The notes beneath the pieces are model-generated. The model was given only the letters and a program-made list of their open reading frames with translations. It made no database searches and was not told where the DNA came from. From Eumeta japonica (lineage: Eukaryota > Arthropoda > Insecta > Lepidoptera > Psychidae), in assembly GCA_005406025.1 (NCBI GenBank), contig BGZK01000082.1:62001-126000 (forward strand): a stretch of 64,000 bases of DNA, given 5' to 3'. Shown here piece by piece: positions 24,751 to 37,433 of this stretch. Each line of letters starts with the position of its first letter. Position 1 is the first letter of the stretch. The position numbers and the translations under genes were made by a program.

Positions 24751-27700
24751 AACTTTAGCAGTACACAAATCCATTCATTCTCGTTCGAGAGTAATTGTGA
24801 TAATAACGTGATAGATACTTAATTTTTCATACCTTTGCACGTAAAATATACGTTTGCCTTTCTGTAATAGTTTCCATAAAAGAACTGTGCGTCTACGGAC
24901 CTTTAGTATTCTTTCGCCGCGTCATGTTCACGGTACTGACATTTAAGTGACATAATAAAAGTTTTCTCTGAGTGGCAAGTTATGTTATATAAAAATAATG
25001 TTGAAATATGTTTATAATCATCCAATTAACACAAAAATTTCATTGATAGATTATTAATTAATTACCAAGGAGAACAAACAATAAAAATCACAGAATGGAA
25101 TCACCAATTAGTCCGTGAGCCACCTCAGAGTTGCTAGCGAATCGTATGCAAAAATAAAAATTTAAAGAGTTTTGAATTGAAGTTTTTTATTTGCGATACA
25201 ACAGACAAATTGCAAAAAAGAATGGCGTGTACGGCCAAAGCTTTTTGTTGCCTGATGTCATATAATTTTTCATTATGGACCAAAATATTTTTTTGTGTTT
25301 TGGAATATTTCGAAATAATAGTATATTAAAAAGTGATAACCTATTTAAAGTCCCTATATATGTATGGCGTGAGAAAAAATAAACGTCGGTTTCTCATTTG
25401 GCTTCGGCACTGTTAAAGAATATTTAATTTTATACGAATTTTAGTTTAACAATACAAAAATAAGCGTACGCGGCCAACCTCTATTTGACTTTTATTTATT
25501 TTTTCAATAAAATATCTAAAGGCACACAAGGATGTCCAACACTTTTGATGTTACCAAGGAGTATCCGACACCTATGACGTCGCCCTAAACGATTCTAAAT
25601 CTGTAACAGGATAAAAACCAGACTTTAAATCTATATCCACGGCATGCGCGTGCGCCTTTTTTATAGTTAGGTATACGTGGAAAAATTCCATTTCCAACTT
25701 TTAATTTTAATTCACAAACGGAGCGTGTCGGCGCGCAGCCGTAATGCCATTTTACTAACAAGGCAACAGCGTATCACACTCGCCTCTAATCCGTTTACCA
25801 AAAGTTTTGTAATGAACCGGAATTTATATAACTTTGCCGCGCAATGTACATTTTTTATTGTTATTTTGTAACAACCATGCGTTGACGGCTTTTGTTTATT
25901 ATACCTGGAAATATTTTAGCGTTTGGCGTAATTGGCATAATTGTAGAAAAATCCCTTAGGATTATATTGCGTTCAGCATAGAAAGGAATGCACGGCGAAC
26001 ATCGGCTAAAGTTAATAATCGATGTTCCACTTAGACTGTTGGGGAAAAAAAAACATTAACATTACGTGCAAGAAAATTTATTGCGACTGATTAATAAGCC
26101 AATCTTATACTGCGTTATGTGAAATCATTAAACTAGTATAGTATTGGGAATTGAATGGATTACTGATTACCCTTGATAAATATTGCATATCATCGCACGT
26201 TTATATTATTTACTCGTATGTTATATGATACTGTTGTGTGAGTGCGATGTTATGCTGCATACAATTTTTATACAGTCGATAACTACAATAGTTTAGCAAT
26301 GGCATATTATGATAAAATGCTGCAGCGGGAAAAACTGGCGCTTTTACGTAAGGTAGTATTTTACCTTTTAAAATTTTCTAGTTTAAATCTACCACATTAT
26401 ATCATATTAATGTTAATTAATAAAATTACTAAATGCATTTAGATCGCAGAAAAATACCTCGAAAAATCGATATTACTTAAGAATACAAATTTTGCAAACA
26501 CCATTTTATGTACCACATAATATGCCGCAATATAATACCTGTGACGCTAAATGTTATGAGCATATAACGTTAATTATTCAATTCTCTTTCTAACTCGTTC
26601 ATCACCCTGTAGAGCGTCCCTCGCGATTACGACCTAATATGTCTGTCGCTCGATATATCTCAGACAGTGATCATTCTGGTTTAAAATATATACTACTGCC
26701 TGTTGGCGGATTCTTACGTATGTTCACTTTCATCAGACAAGTGACAAGAATCACTGCACTTCTCAGATGTTAATGTATGATATACAGAAGTTATGCCTGC
26801 ATTCGTGCATAAGAGCACTTAACGTCAAAGTACGAAGTTGATGTAGATGCGCATGTTTCAAGCACGAAAATGTAGTTATATCTTTAACTTTAGAAGTGTG
26901 CGTACAATTTCTAGTGTAAAGTGAAATTAGTTTTGAAGGAATAAACATCCAATGCCACTTCTATCTATTTTTGTAAAAGGAAAAAAGTGTTGATAAAAAC
27001 CACCGATTTCCCGTATTTCGACGTAATATTTATTAAAAAAAAAAGTACCCCAAAATTACTTAAGAACGTAAGATAAAAAATCCAGTACTTAAAAAAATCG
27101 AACATGAACAACAAAACTAAAATAAATATATAAATTATACTACATGTTTATCATGTAAAATATAATATTTTTCAAATATTATATTCCAGGTATTTTTTTA
27201 CGTAATAATTAATTTTTTTTTTTCCTAGCCGCAGATGTATCAGTCAAATTATGGTTCATTTTGTAGCTAGAATGCTCAACATAGTAAACAGAACAACAAA
27301 AATATATATCTAGCTTTTCCCTTCAGAAAACCTTAACGTAATATAAAGATATAAAATATACAAGGCGATGCGAGGACGCGAACTTCTTCTCACGGAAAAT
27401 TCTGTGTATTAGGTACAACGGAACGGATAGAAAAATAAAGGCAAAGAAAACATTGTACGAGAACAAATTGTATGGGTGTTGGTTTTGCCGAAATTGTCTC
27501 TAAGAAGGAGGCACAGGATTACGCTGCGCGCTTATTCCTCTATCGCTGAAAAACTCGGTACATTGCGCTTATTTTTAAAATGAAACGTCCTAACTTAGGG
27601 CGAGTGGACTGATAAGGAACTTGCTCTTCGAGTGGGCTTAAGCGATCTCGCGAATGCCTCAAAATCTATAGTACTGTAACAAAGCAATTGTACCTGTATA

Positions 27701-28436
27701 GCAATTTCTGAAAATAAATTGAATTGACGCGATTAATTGGATTTAAATTTATTCATAGCAGATTTAAATTTATTTATAGCGGGAATAAATTTACATCTGC
27801 CGTTCATTGTCATTTTACATATTGCTACGATCTTGCTTCTGCCAAACAGTTGTTTAATTTGGGCTATATCCATCTAACAAAACTGTCCCACATATCATTT
27901 TACGCTCTCCAGAGATGTGCCAGAACACACCCTGTTTGAACATTTAAATATTGATAATTCATTAAGTCAAGCTAAATTTACATTTGAAAAGGCTAAAGAA
28001 ATGAACGGTTGTTGCAATCTTTCAACGTATTTGAGTGCGCATTGATTTTGATTTTATTTTTAATAACAGAATTTTTACTTGCGTGTTAGATGGATCGGAA
28101 AACTTGACACATTACATAATTAAGCAATCATTAACTAAATAGTCAAATTACTTTATTTTATAAATATTTTCTTTCAGCACATCAAAATTCATGCAGTATT
28201 AATGTTTTCACTCTTTTGTTTACGTACGTCTGTTTTTTATTGCGCTCATGCAAATTTCCCATAAATTTCAACCAATAATAATATTGAGTAAGCAACGCCG
28301 TAACAAATTTCAGCTGAAATAAAAAATAACAGACGCTTCATAAAACAAACATTTGAACACCAAACACTATTAAAAAACTCGTTGACTTTTACGAACAAAA
28401 AAAAACGAACAATTTAACCTTTAACTAAAACCTTTA
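24751..28436. other. AT-rich DNA, no gene recognised
   Basis: No coding region supported. Short open frames near 25677, 26242, 26763 and 27724 are low-complexity or unrecognisable. Confidence 0.4.
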
Positions 28437-28660
28437 TTGTATAATATATTAAAAAAAAAAGTTTTTAATAAGCGAGACACTGAAAAACTGGTGACTGCTG
28501 AGTATCTAAGGTTAAGGAATTATCAATTTCAAGGATTAATGACCAAAAGAAGGCTGACAGAAATGAGGAATGTCAGTGAGGCAAGAGAGGTATGTAAAAA
28601 TCATGCCGTGTGGAAATCTGTGGTCTCTGCCTACCCTGCTGGGAAATAGGCGTGAGTTTA
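28437..28660 (+). pseudogene. Possible tail of a non-LTR retrotransposon ORF
   Basis: A 70-codon frame ends HAVWKSVVSAYPAGK and is followed by TAGGCGTGAGTTTATAG. The nucleotide phrase GTGGTCTCTGCCTACCCTGC followed by GGGAAATAGGCGTGAG is familiar as the 3' end of lepidopteran LINE copies. Only the C-terminal end survives and the clade cannot be assigned. A chance open frame is possible for the upstream part. Confidence 0.4.
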
Positions 28661-29329
28661 TAGTGATAATAAAAATGATCTATCAATTTAGGGAATGTAA
28701 TTATTCTCTGACGGCACATTCTTGATAAATTTTGAGACAAAAATATAATTTAGATCAAAATTCCAAGCATGTTAGCGGATGAGACAAGTACGTGAAACAG
28801 GTCCGAATCAACCAACAAACAAAATAATAAAAATAACCTCTTATCTGGTTTTGATAAATAGAACATCGTTAGTATTCATTTAATGTCATCCATTATTATA
28901 AACTTATTACCTAATTCTATATTATTTAAGGATATCAAGTATGTAAGAAAAATATATATCTGCCTAATTTTGGCAATTTTGGGCAACTTTCAACATTTCC
29001 AGTGACGATCTCATAGGAATTGCTTTCTTAAAAATAGATTCCATCAATATTATAAAAGTGAAAATTTGTGAAAACGAATGGACTTTTGTGTCTTTTCCAG
29101 CCAAAAACAACTTAACAGATTTCTTTTAGTCATATAGCTTATATATCAGAATAAAATATTATAAAAAAATTGGGCTGTAATTTGTAAAGATACTAACTTG
29201 TGCGCATGAGTTTAGTCGTATAAACATTGAAAGAATTATATGCTTATGCAGTTTGCTCATCAACAGCAATCGTACAAAGGAGGATCAAGTTCAACATCAT
29301 CAAATCAGTCAGTCACATCGGTCTGATGT
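28661..29329. other. AT-rich DNA, nothing recognised
   Basis: No gene, RNA or repeat family recognised. Confidence 0.4.
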
Positions 29330-29545
29330 TTGAATCGCGAGAACTCGACATCAGGATCGAGATGGTTTCATGATAAGAAAAAATTCTCGGCAGTAGACGA
29401 GTTTTTGGTATAAGGGAATGGATGCCTTTATGAGAATAGTTTGATTGGAATTGAGTCAAAGATAGAACCGGGAATCAGACCGCCGCCGGAACAAGAAGCA
29501 AGAGCGGGATCGGAATCATGATCGACAGCGTGAATCAGAAGGTAC
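29330..29545. repeat. Degenerate purine-rich hexamer tract
   Basis: Phrases such as GAACCGGGAATCAGACCG and GAGCGGGATCGGAATC resemble the six-base-phased tracts at 3340, 14160 and 49440. The CCGCGG module is not evident here. Confidence 0.45.
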
Positions 29546-29654
29546 CGTTTCGCATTCGATCCTGACCACGGGAAAATTTACCAATTAATTTTTAAGTCAA
29601 AGAACTAATTCGTTTTAGTATTACCAACAATACTAAAGCGAATCACTAAAAAAT

Positions 29655-29710
29655 AATTAAAACCGTTCGCTCCGTGCATCGGAGAGCACGTTAAGCCGTC
29701 AGTCCCGGAC
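29655..29710 (+). repeat. Isolated copy of the CTCCGTGC...GAGAGCACGTTAA module
   Basis: TCGCTCCGTGCATCGGAGAG and CACGTTAAGCCGTCAGTCCC match the 3' module of dispersed repeat A and a phrase common in lepidopteran repeats. Confidence 0.65.
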
Positions 29711-29799
29711 GTAGTCATTACGACGGGGAAGGCAGTCGTTAGGCGCCTCGGGGCCAGGATGGAGGACTTTTGGTTCTCGATCTGAATTAAAAAAAAATA

Positions 29800-30430
29800 C
29801 ATAATTGGGCGGGCACGCTTATGTGTGTTTCCATCTGTGTGCGCGCGTGTGGCTGCCTACGCCCGCGTGTGCTGCGTCGTGTGACACTTGTAGTGACGAC
29901 GGTGCGCAAGAATGAAATGCGCATAAGACGTGCGGTACACAATCTCAATTACATATGCGAAAAAAAACAAACGTACAGCCAGCAAGAAGAGCCCCGAGCG
30001 TCGACTCACCGTGCCTCCCCCCGCCGCACGGTAACGGCCGCCGCGCGTTCCCTGTTTATTTTCTGGCGCGATAACGGGACGCGCCTCGACAATTCCCCTT
30101 CAGGCTGAAAATTGTTTTCAGTTATTGCCTACAACGCGGAGGAAGTTCGCGGCGTGTGTGCGATACCGCCCGCCTGGCGCTAATGAGTTACAATGTTTCG
30201 GCCGATTACGAGATATATTATGTATGTGCAGCGAAATGAAAAATGACTCCAATTTCGCTTCTCGCGGGATTCGACCGTGTTCTTCCTCGAGTGAAGTGGA
30301 AGACTCCTCTCGTAAATCATTACTTTGGTTTTTGTCATTCCTTTATGTCGGGATCGAGCAACGTCTCAATGGAGAACGCGTCGACGATTTTAAACGCGTC
30401 AGTGACGTGCCATTCGTAGAAATTAATCAT
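29800..30430. promoter_or_regulatory. CpG-dense island, possible promoter or first exon
   Basis: For about 600 bp CpG dinucleotides are frequent (for example GTGTGCTGCGTCGTG and CCGCCGCACGGTAACGG) in otherwise AT-rich DNA. Two open frames (29821-30108, 30125-30457) are by-products of the composition and show no domain. In insects such islands often mark promoters or conserved regulatory DNA. No transcript evidence is available here. Confidence 0.35.
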
Positions 30431-31257
30431 AGAAAGTCGAGATGTCTTAAGCCCTAATGATCGAACGACGCTACCTTTTATAATAACGACAATATCCGAC
30501 TAGAGTTGAAATCAATTTACGGCAGCCGTCAGTCTTGGCTATTTTTAGTAACTTTTCGACATTCTGAGGTTAATTATGTAATACTTTGTATTGAATCAGA
30601 ACAAAATTTAATTCATTTAAATTGTATTATTATACCCATACTTCAAATACTATAAAGCACACAGATTGGGGAGAATTAAAGGCAACACAGAAATCATATC
30701 ACGGGATCGATTGTTGTAAAAAAAACCATAGTTATGTATTTTATTGATTTTTTAAACGATTTATTATTTTCGATATTAGTACTAGGAAATTTGAGTAGAC
30801 CTAAGTCCCATAATAAATTAGGTAGTCTCTTTTCACATATTTCGAAACTCTGAAACCAATTATATTACCAAATTCATCTAAAAGTTACTAACTTTCTAAG
30901 TGAGAGAACATTTAAGAAATGAAAAAGCTCATTTCTGAATCAATAATGATGTATTATTAATTTACACATTTAAAGAGGTCAAAAGTCAATGTCAGAAAAT
31001 CTAGTGAATTTAAACAAACTAATAATCTCAAAAAAAAATTAGGTATTCTTATAAATACTGTTATAAAAAAATTATGAAAAAATTACAATACTTCATAGTT
31101 CCCAAAAACTTATAATTTTTGTATCATATCTATATTTCAAGCTTTCTACAAAGGAAAATAGCAATGTCATATTGACTAACTATTGTATATATAACTACAG
31201 AAGAAGACAATTATAATCTGTTACCACGCCCACTTGTAGGACTTGAATTAAAATTTC
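30431..31257. other. AT-rich DNA, nothing recognised
   Basis: No gene or repeat family recognised. Confidence 0.4.
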
Positions 31258-31480
31258 TCAGTAATTGTCCTTGATCGTCCGTGTGTTTTTAGTGTTTCTA
31301 TTAGTAGCTCGTATGTTACCTGTTCTCGCAGTACTTCTAGGACCATAAGTGCGCCAGTGCAGTATAAGCCTATTTTTGGTTTTTCTTGCCTTCATCACAG
31401 CCTCAAACTGTAATTTACATGCAGACCATGATGAGGGTCCATCTAATGGAAGCACTTTAAATTTTCCAGCCGCAACATCT
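31258..31480 (-). pseudogene. Gypsy-like gag fragment
   Basis: The minus-strand frame contains LPLDGPSSWSACKLQFEAV, resembling the N-terminal Gag phrase of insect Ty3/gypsy elements in which an F/L-DG-x-x-SW motif precedes Y/CK-x-QFE. It lies downstream (minus strand) of the LTR at 31945-32513, as gag should. Only about 65 codons are open and the rest of the element is absent from the window, so this is a truncated relic. Confidence 0.55.
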
Positions 31481-31944
31481 TGGGCAGGAACAGTAGCTAT
31501 TTAGATTCCAGTCTTCACCCTTGCATTCTAATTGATGTACTATTTTTATACCTTGTACAACCGGCCGATGATAAGCATCGTTAATCTCTTGCTTTCACTC
31601 AATTTGTATCTTCATAAAGGACATCTTCATCTCTTACTGTAGTCGAACCCGCTCATCATGTCAGCGAGCCTACTCTTTAGACTGTTTTCATAGTCGGCAA
31701 ACATGTTCTTCCTGACGGCGGGCCTGTTCTTCCTGGTGGCGAGTCTAATCCCTGATCTCCATGAACAGGATTATCAAAAACAAAAACAAAAAAAATCAGT
31801 GATAGCCGAAGTAGCGGATATCATTGAAGGAACAGTGGCCCCCGACACCTCTCCATCGTCGAATTGCTGGGCCGCAGTTTAACATCGCGTTCATCTTCAG
31901 TCTTGTTCTACTTTCTACATCACAATTCCAAATTAGATACCAAA
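31481..31944 (-). other. Decayed 5' part of the gypsy-like element
   Basis: Between the gag remnant and the LTR there is no long frame. Reverse-complemented, the bases next to the LTR read TTTGGTATCTAATTTGG, the place where a primer-binding site should lie. I cannot assign the tRNA. Confidence 0.45.
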
Positions 31945-32513
31945 TGTTACGAAATGACGCTATGAGAGTTTCGAAGATAGAAATAAGATGAAAAATAACA
32001 CGTATAACAGCAGAAGACGTATATTAAGTAATACAGTGTCACGGTAAATTGCTACGGAACTAGTTGATCCCTTATCGTCGGTCGTACTGGACCTGTAAAA
32101 GCTCTAATTGCACAAATAAAACTCTATTTCTACTTGCCACACTTCACTATTTATATCTGTCGACTGGCAGATTCAAGGCCTTCTAAAAAGGCCTTGAATC
32201 GTCTGACACAACAAGTAAACACATCATATCTGACTTAAACAAACAATATTTATTACCTCTCAAAAATTCCATCCCACAAAATAAATCCATTTAAAAATAA
32301 ATTGTGAATAAACATCAAAAGCGCTGCCGCCAACGGCGAACTGCTTAATGTTAGAGAATTCTATTCTCGATTATTTTTTTTATTGGGGAATCTTTTCAAC
32401 GCTCTATTTTTAGCTTACGTACGTTGTTCGCAACAATACGCCTTCTGCTGTTTTACATATTTCTTTTCATCTGATCCCAACTTTCAAACCGCCGATACAG
32501 TCATTTCGTAACA
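31945..32513 (-). mobile_element. LTR of a gypsy-like retrotransposon (569 bp)
   Basis: The two ends are a perfect 14-bp inverted pair, TGTTACGAAATGAC and GTCATTTCGTAACA, beginning TG and ending CA as LTRs do. The gag-like remnant on the minus strand places this as the 5' LTR of a minus-strand element. A strong hairpin (TTCAAGGCCTT against AAGGCCTTGAA) lies at about 32172-32200. No second LTR is seen in the window, which fits truncation. Confidence 0.7.
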
Positions 32514-32718
32514 ATAATATACCTGTAACCTTCTTGTAAGTGCAAGCAACAAGTTGACAAGGGTTTACCGCATTTGGATTAACGGTATAGAAGCCCATAA
32601 AATACAAAGATTGATATTTATATAGTACATAGATATATGTGATACATTTTTATACATGATATCATGATATACACATTATTTCCATTTAACATAAACCTTA
32701 CAAAAAAAATGTGTGCGC
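32514..32718. other. AT-rich DNA, nothing recognised
   Basis: No feature recognised. Confidence 0.4.
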
Positions 32719-32751
32719 TTTCTCAAGTGCGTATCTAACGCACTTGAGAAA
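32719..32751. repeat. 33-bp perfect hairpin
   Basis: TTTCTCAAGTGCGT and ACGCACTTGAGAAA are exact reverse complements around the loop ATCTA. No function is evident. Confidence 0.8.
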
Positions 32752-33789
32752 TATTTTCCAATCTAAAAATATCGTATTGTTTATAGTCATGTCGAATTCA
32801 CATCGCAAAATATTATTATATTTACGGTATTTGGTTCCAAATAGCAGAAAAAGAAAACAAAAATTAATGCAGCAAACAGAGTATCATCACAAGTCAAAAA
32901 CTCGAATGGGGCCGACCCGAGAGAGAAAATAATAAACAATATACATATTTCAAAATAATTGCTTCGACAGTTAACGCCCGAATGGAATCTCAAGTTGCCC
33001 TTTGATCTAGCCTTGAATGCCGTCTAGGTGCCTGAGTGTTGCCCTTAGTTACAGACTTACCATAGGTACGCTTAGTTGTGATTAATTTGCGTGAATGTAC
33101 ATACGTTGAATATACATTCAATATACGTACATTAATGTAAAACCAATCTATACATATTGTATTGTGTAACAGTAGCAAATGTAAGGAATAATCAGTTTCG
33201 ATGTCGTATATACTAACTTTGATAATTAATGTTTGCTTTTATCCACAATAATTTTATGTTGCAAATAATTCGAACCACGGTCTGGGTTAGAATGAACGAG
33301 GAAATCCGTGGTTCACGAGAAAATGTTATTATGACATAAAAATGTCGACTAGGAAATGCAAACTTGTCCACTTGCATTTTAATAGAACTCTCAGCTCCCT
33401 GTGCAATGTAGGAGCACAGAACGACTACACTGGGGAAATAAATTACACAGACTCTTCATTAAAAGTCTTTTACATTTTTATGCATTCCAGTACGTCCGAG
33501 AAGTTAAAGTTCTTTGCTCACCATGGATTGGTCTGGGTGGAAGCTGATAATGGTCGTCCAGAGAGTAAATAAAGGTGTTGTCTATTTACTAGATATAGAC
33601 AGCTGTTTCGGTCATAAATATTCCTAAAAATAAATTATGAATGCTTGTAGTTTTTACATTACTATGGAAAAAAAAATTGTTTTTGTCGGTGTAGCCGTTA
33701 TTATACCTAAACTTAGAATCAATCAGTCATTTTTGACTTAACAGTATAGACGGACTTCGGAACTTTGATTGAAAGAGATTCGCTCAATA
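32752..33789. other. No gene recognised
   Basis: Open frames at 32711-32993, 32990-33178 and 33342-33572 have no recognisable domain. Confidence 0.35.
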
Positions 33790-34260
33790 AAAAAATTTGA
33801 AAAACAGCTGACCGTACGGGCCATCCCTAAAACTTTTCGCTGTGATCGATGTGTTATTTATCGATGTTTCTTTGAGCTCCATAAGGTAAAAATATAGTTG
33901 TCTAGGAGTTTGTGAGATTTTCGAAATCTGAAAGACTGCAGATCATTTTAGAAATTTCGTAGTAATTTCTACCTCAAAACGCTTCAAAAATAATGAAGCA
34001 ACAAATTATTAAGCATGACGAAATGAAAATAATGGTTTTAGTGCCTTTTTTGAGCTCTCCAAACTCAAAAATATAGTTGTGATACGTTTTAAGTTCTTAC
34101 GAACCCTAAAATGTTAAGATCTGACAAAAACCAGATTTTCGAAAATCTGGCCTGAAAACAATAACGTCCCAATTTTTGAAAATTTTTCAATTTTCAGAGC
34201 TGGAACCTAAATAGTGACGGAAGTCATTCAAGTCCTGACGAATGGAGCCGCAAGTACAGC
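33790..34260 (+). repeat. Repeat with two ~180-bp tandem modules
   Basis: TTTGAGCTCC followed by AAAAATATAGTTGT occurs near 33870 and again, diverged, near 34050. The second unit carries a perfect 20-bp palindrome, CCAGATTTTCGAAAATCTGG, at 34131-34150. The pattern resembles abundant lepidopteran repeats. The class is unknown. Confidence 0.5.
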
Positions 34261-35984
34261 TGGTTGTTAATAATATGACCTATTTATAAATAGGCAAAAT
34301 TTTCTCGTCTGTTTGTCAGTCGATATATATTTTTTTGTTTAGTAGCTATTGACGAGCTTTAGTGCTATCAATAAAAAAAATATTTGGACACAATTAGTTT
34401 TTTGTTCCCACTTTTATGGAAGCGGGGCTTTAATTTAGAACTATCTTTTTGTCGTACTTCACGCTCCTTCTACGTCTCCAATTTATAATGTCATACAGTC
34501 CTCAATAGAGAGTATACCAATCCGTTGCACATCAGTCTCTATGCATTTTTATATATTATTATATTTGGGTAGCTGAGAACGCCTACAAGTATCTCATTAG
34601 CGTGTGCTGTTTTTTCAACTATTACTAACATTAATTTTTAAAATTTATAGGTATTACAGGGCTTTAGGGCACACGTAGGCTCGTGATATATTTGTACACG
34701 CTCTCAGGTAACGTAATAATACAAAATCTGAAATATATATGCAGTGATGATATAAATATAATTTTTAACAGAAAGGAAAAACCTCAGTAACGTTCTAATT
34801 TAAAAATTTAATGAGTCTTAGTCGAATTTCCCCTCATTTCATTGAATTTAGACTAATAAACATATATAAGTATTTAAATGCAACGTTTTGTTACAATTTG
34901 AAATCGATCGAAGGACTGCTTGTCGATTTGCTTTTGTGGCGACTAACGTACGGAAGTTGAATTTTTATATATAAAGATAGTGGCGTGATTATTACGACAT
35001 GAAAATTTTATACCCAGATGGAGTTGTTTTACGGACTTTGATTTAATTGAAAAAAATAATCGGTTACGTGCAAAACATACTCGCACATCGATGATTAGCA
35101 AAATTGACGATTTGCAAATTAAGAGGCTAGAGAGAAGCGAATCGTTTTTGCTGTAAACACGGCCCTGACCTATCGACAGACGCACAGACACGCATTTCGT
35201 TCAAAATAAAATCTATCTCAATATCTTTCAAATATCGCTGTCCATTGACGTTATTAAAGCGATGCACAGCGCTATCCGAAACTGCACAGTCTGCAAAAGT
35301 GCACTTGCATTAAAATATTGCATATTCATATTACGGACGTAGATGCGAAACTACACGCTGGAATATCAAAAAGTCGGAGTGAATATCGGTCCGAAAGTTC
35401 AAATTCTCGTATGAAACTGTAGAAGGAATTTAAAACGACACCAGGCGGATATGTGATATACGTCATATCCATTATTTAGCTCCGGCTATGTACGAACTTA
35501 TTTTTCTCTGCAGGATAAAATGGGAATTTTTTCAGGGTCAAAACCAATTTTATTCTATTCATCATTTCAGATTTTTGTTAAGAAGCAATGAAATAAAATA
35601 AAGTATAAATCAATATATATATTATTTTTATTTATTTTAAACAAGATCAAAGGAAAGCAACACAAAACACCAGATCATAATGCATAAATGAAACATTTTA
35701 GCATTTGAAAGCGTGATGGTTATGGACGAATAAAATCATAAATTTAGTAAAACTTCTTACCGATATCAAACAAAAAAATTATCCAAATATTTATCTTTTG
35801 TACCCGCGGATTTAGCGAAACTCATTAAGAAATGGTAAGTATGTAGTTCTAAAAAATTTCTTTTATTTCAGTATTTAAAATTTTTTTAAGCCTTACATTT
35901 TTAACAAAACAATGAACTAAATATTGTGATCGCAAATATTTAGTTTTTGTGTTTTTTTATAGCATAATAAGTGATAAACAAGCA
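34261..35984. other. AT-rich DNA, no gene recognised
   Basis: An 82-codon minus-strand frame at 34943-35191 has no known domain. A CGTCTGTTTGTCAGTCG box at 34307 hints at another repeat fragment. Confidence 0.35.
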
Positions 35985-36260
35985 TGCGAGCTACAGGAGA
36001 GTAGGTGATCAATGCCGGAGAAGAATACTCGCAACTCTAGAGGAGTCACTAGTGCGTTGCGGTTCTTTTAAGAGGACAGGGAATATCTCGTGGAAGGAGG
36101 AATGGACCACAGGCACTTTTGACACAGAATAGGATGTCTAGTCGAAAGGGGATTGGGCTATCGGAGCTCTCGCTCACTGTACGAAACACAACAGTGGAAG
36201 GTGCTATTTCACATCTGTATTCTGTGAGAGTGTCGTCGATGATATTGTCGAACTGCAACC
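35985..36260 (+). repeat. Lepidopteran interspersed repeat, longer copy
   Basis: It shares AGTCACTAGTGCGTTGC with 24720 and continues with CCTTTTAAGA-like and GGAAGGAGGAATGGACC phrases. This order is familiar from lepidopteran repeats. The 69-codon minus-strand frame inside is incidental. Confidence 0.55.
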
Positions 36261-36407
36261 AAGTTGACCATCAGCGTGGATCTACTAAATTTTAAATAAA
36301 TTTCGCCACTTAAAAGAATTTTCAAACTTTTATAGACTATTTGAATACATTATTGTGTTTCGAAATAGGGCTTAATGTTTCACATAGATAAAATTAGATA
36401 GACGTTG
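36261..36407. other. Unremarkable DNA
   Basis: Nothing recognised. Confidence 0.4.
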
Positions 36408-36473
36408 GTGTGTGCGTGCGCGTGCATGCACGTATGTGTGTGTGTGTGTGTGTGTGTTTGTGTGTCTGTGTGC
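36408..36473. repeat. (TG)n microsatellite with GCGTGCATGCACG interruption
   Basis: A GT-rich tract with a short self-complementary interruption (CGTGCATGCACG). Long open frames across such tracts should be ignored. Confidence 0.85.
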
Positions 36474-36949
36474 AGTTTTTTGTTTAGGAGTTCCGTAGGT
36501 GCCTTTGAAGACTAAAGACATCTATAGACTAAAAACTTCTAGACATTACTAAGCAACTAATCCATCATTGCTTGTAATATTGAAGAAATTCACTCAATAT
36601 CGAAAAGTGTAAGCTATATCTCGCTATACACTAAAGAAACAAGTATTCAAATCGGTTCAAAAGTAACGAAATTATGTTTGAGCTATGTATATTTAGAAAA
36701 TTATGGATATTCAGAATACCATTTCTTGTTAAACTTTGCAAGAAAAAAATGTGTCATATAACCAATCTCGTTTAATTACCAATTTGAAATAATAAGTTTC
36801 CAAAGAATCAAGATAAAAACAGAAATAGAACCTCATGTATACATATTAGAACTTCGATAGCGTCCTTGACATTATTATCGCCTTTATGATCATCTAGTAC
36901 CCAAATCAAGGTCTGTATCCGGTCCTAGTTTATTGTAATGGACTCTTTT
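36474..36949. other. AT-rich DNA, nothing recognised
   Basis: No feature recognised. Confidence 0.4.
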
Positions 36950-37130
36950 GTAGCACGTCACTCTCCAGACGCTCGGCGAACTAGTGCAAGGCCGACAATG
37001 CGTCCGACGCGACACCTTTGTCGTGGTTAGCATTTCAGAAGCTCCTCCTAGCCGCGCCTCTTACGTCATACCGCGTCGAGTACAAGCCATCCGCAAAAGC
37101 GAGGCCGCCGGTTGTACCTGAACAGAAGGC
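36950..37130. promoter_or_regulatory. CpG-dense patch with a TTACGTCAT site
   Basis: A GC-rich block in AT-rich DNA includes CCTCTTACGTCATACCGCG, which contains a CREB/ATF- or bZIP-type ACGTCA site. It could be a promoter or enhancer. No coding exon was recognised. Confidence 0.3.
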
Positions 37131-37433
37131 AAAAAAACGGAATGAGAAATTTGTTTACTACCACTAGTTGGCCGCATCTCGAATTCAGCCTCAGTTTCAT
37201 AACATAATACGAATCGAAATTGCCAATTTATTTTGAACCTTGCTCGTTAATTATAAACACTATTTCGCTTTGACAAAGATTATTATTAGTTGTGACTATA
37301 CCCTCTCGTAGTAATTGATTGCATTATTTTAAACATAAAGCAGTCGTATTATAATTTAATGTACTCTGTCCCGTTAACCTTTTAATGCATTTTTAACATA
37401 AATGAACAACCTACACGTATTTTATTTACTCAT

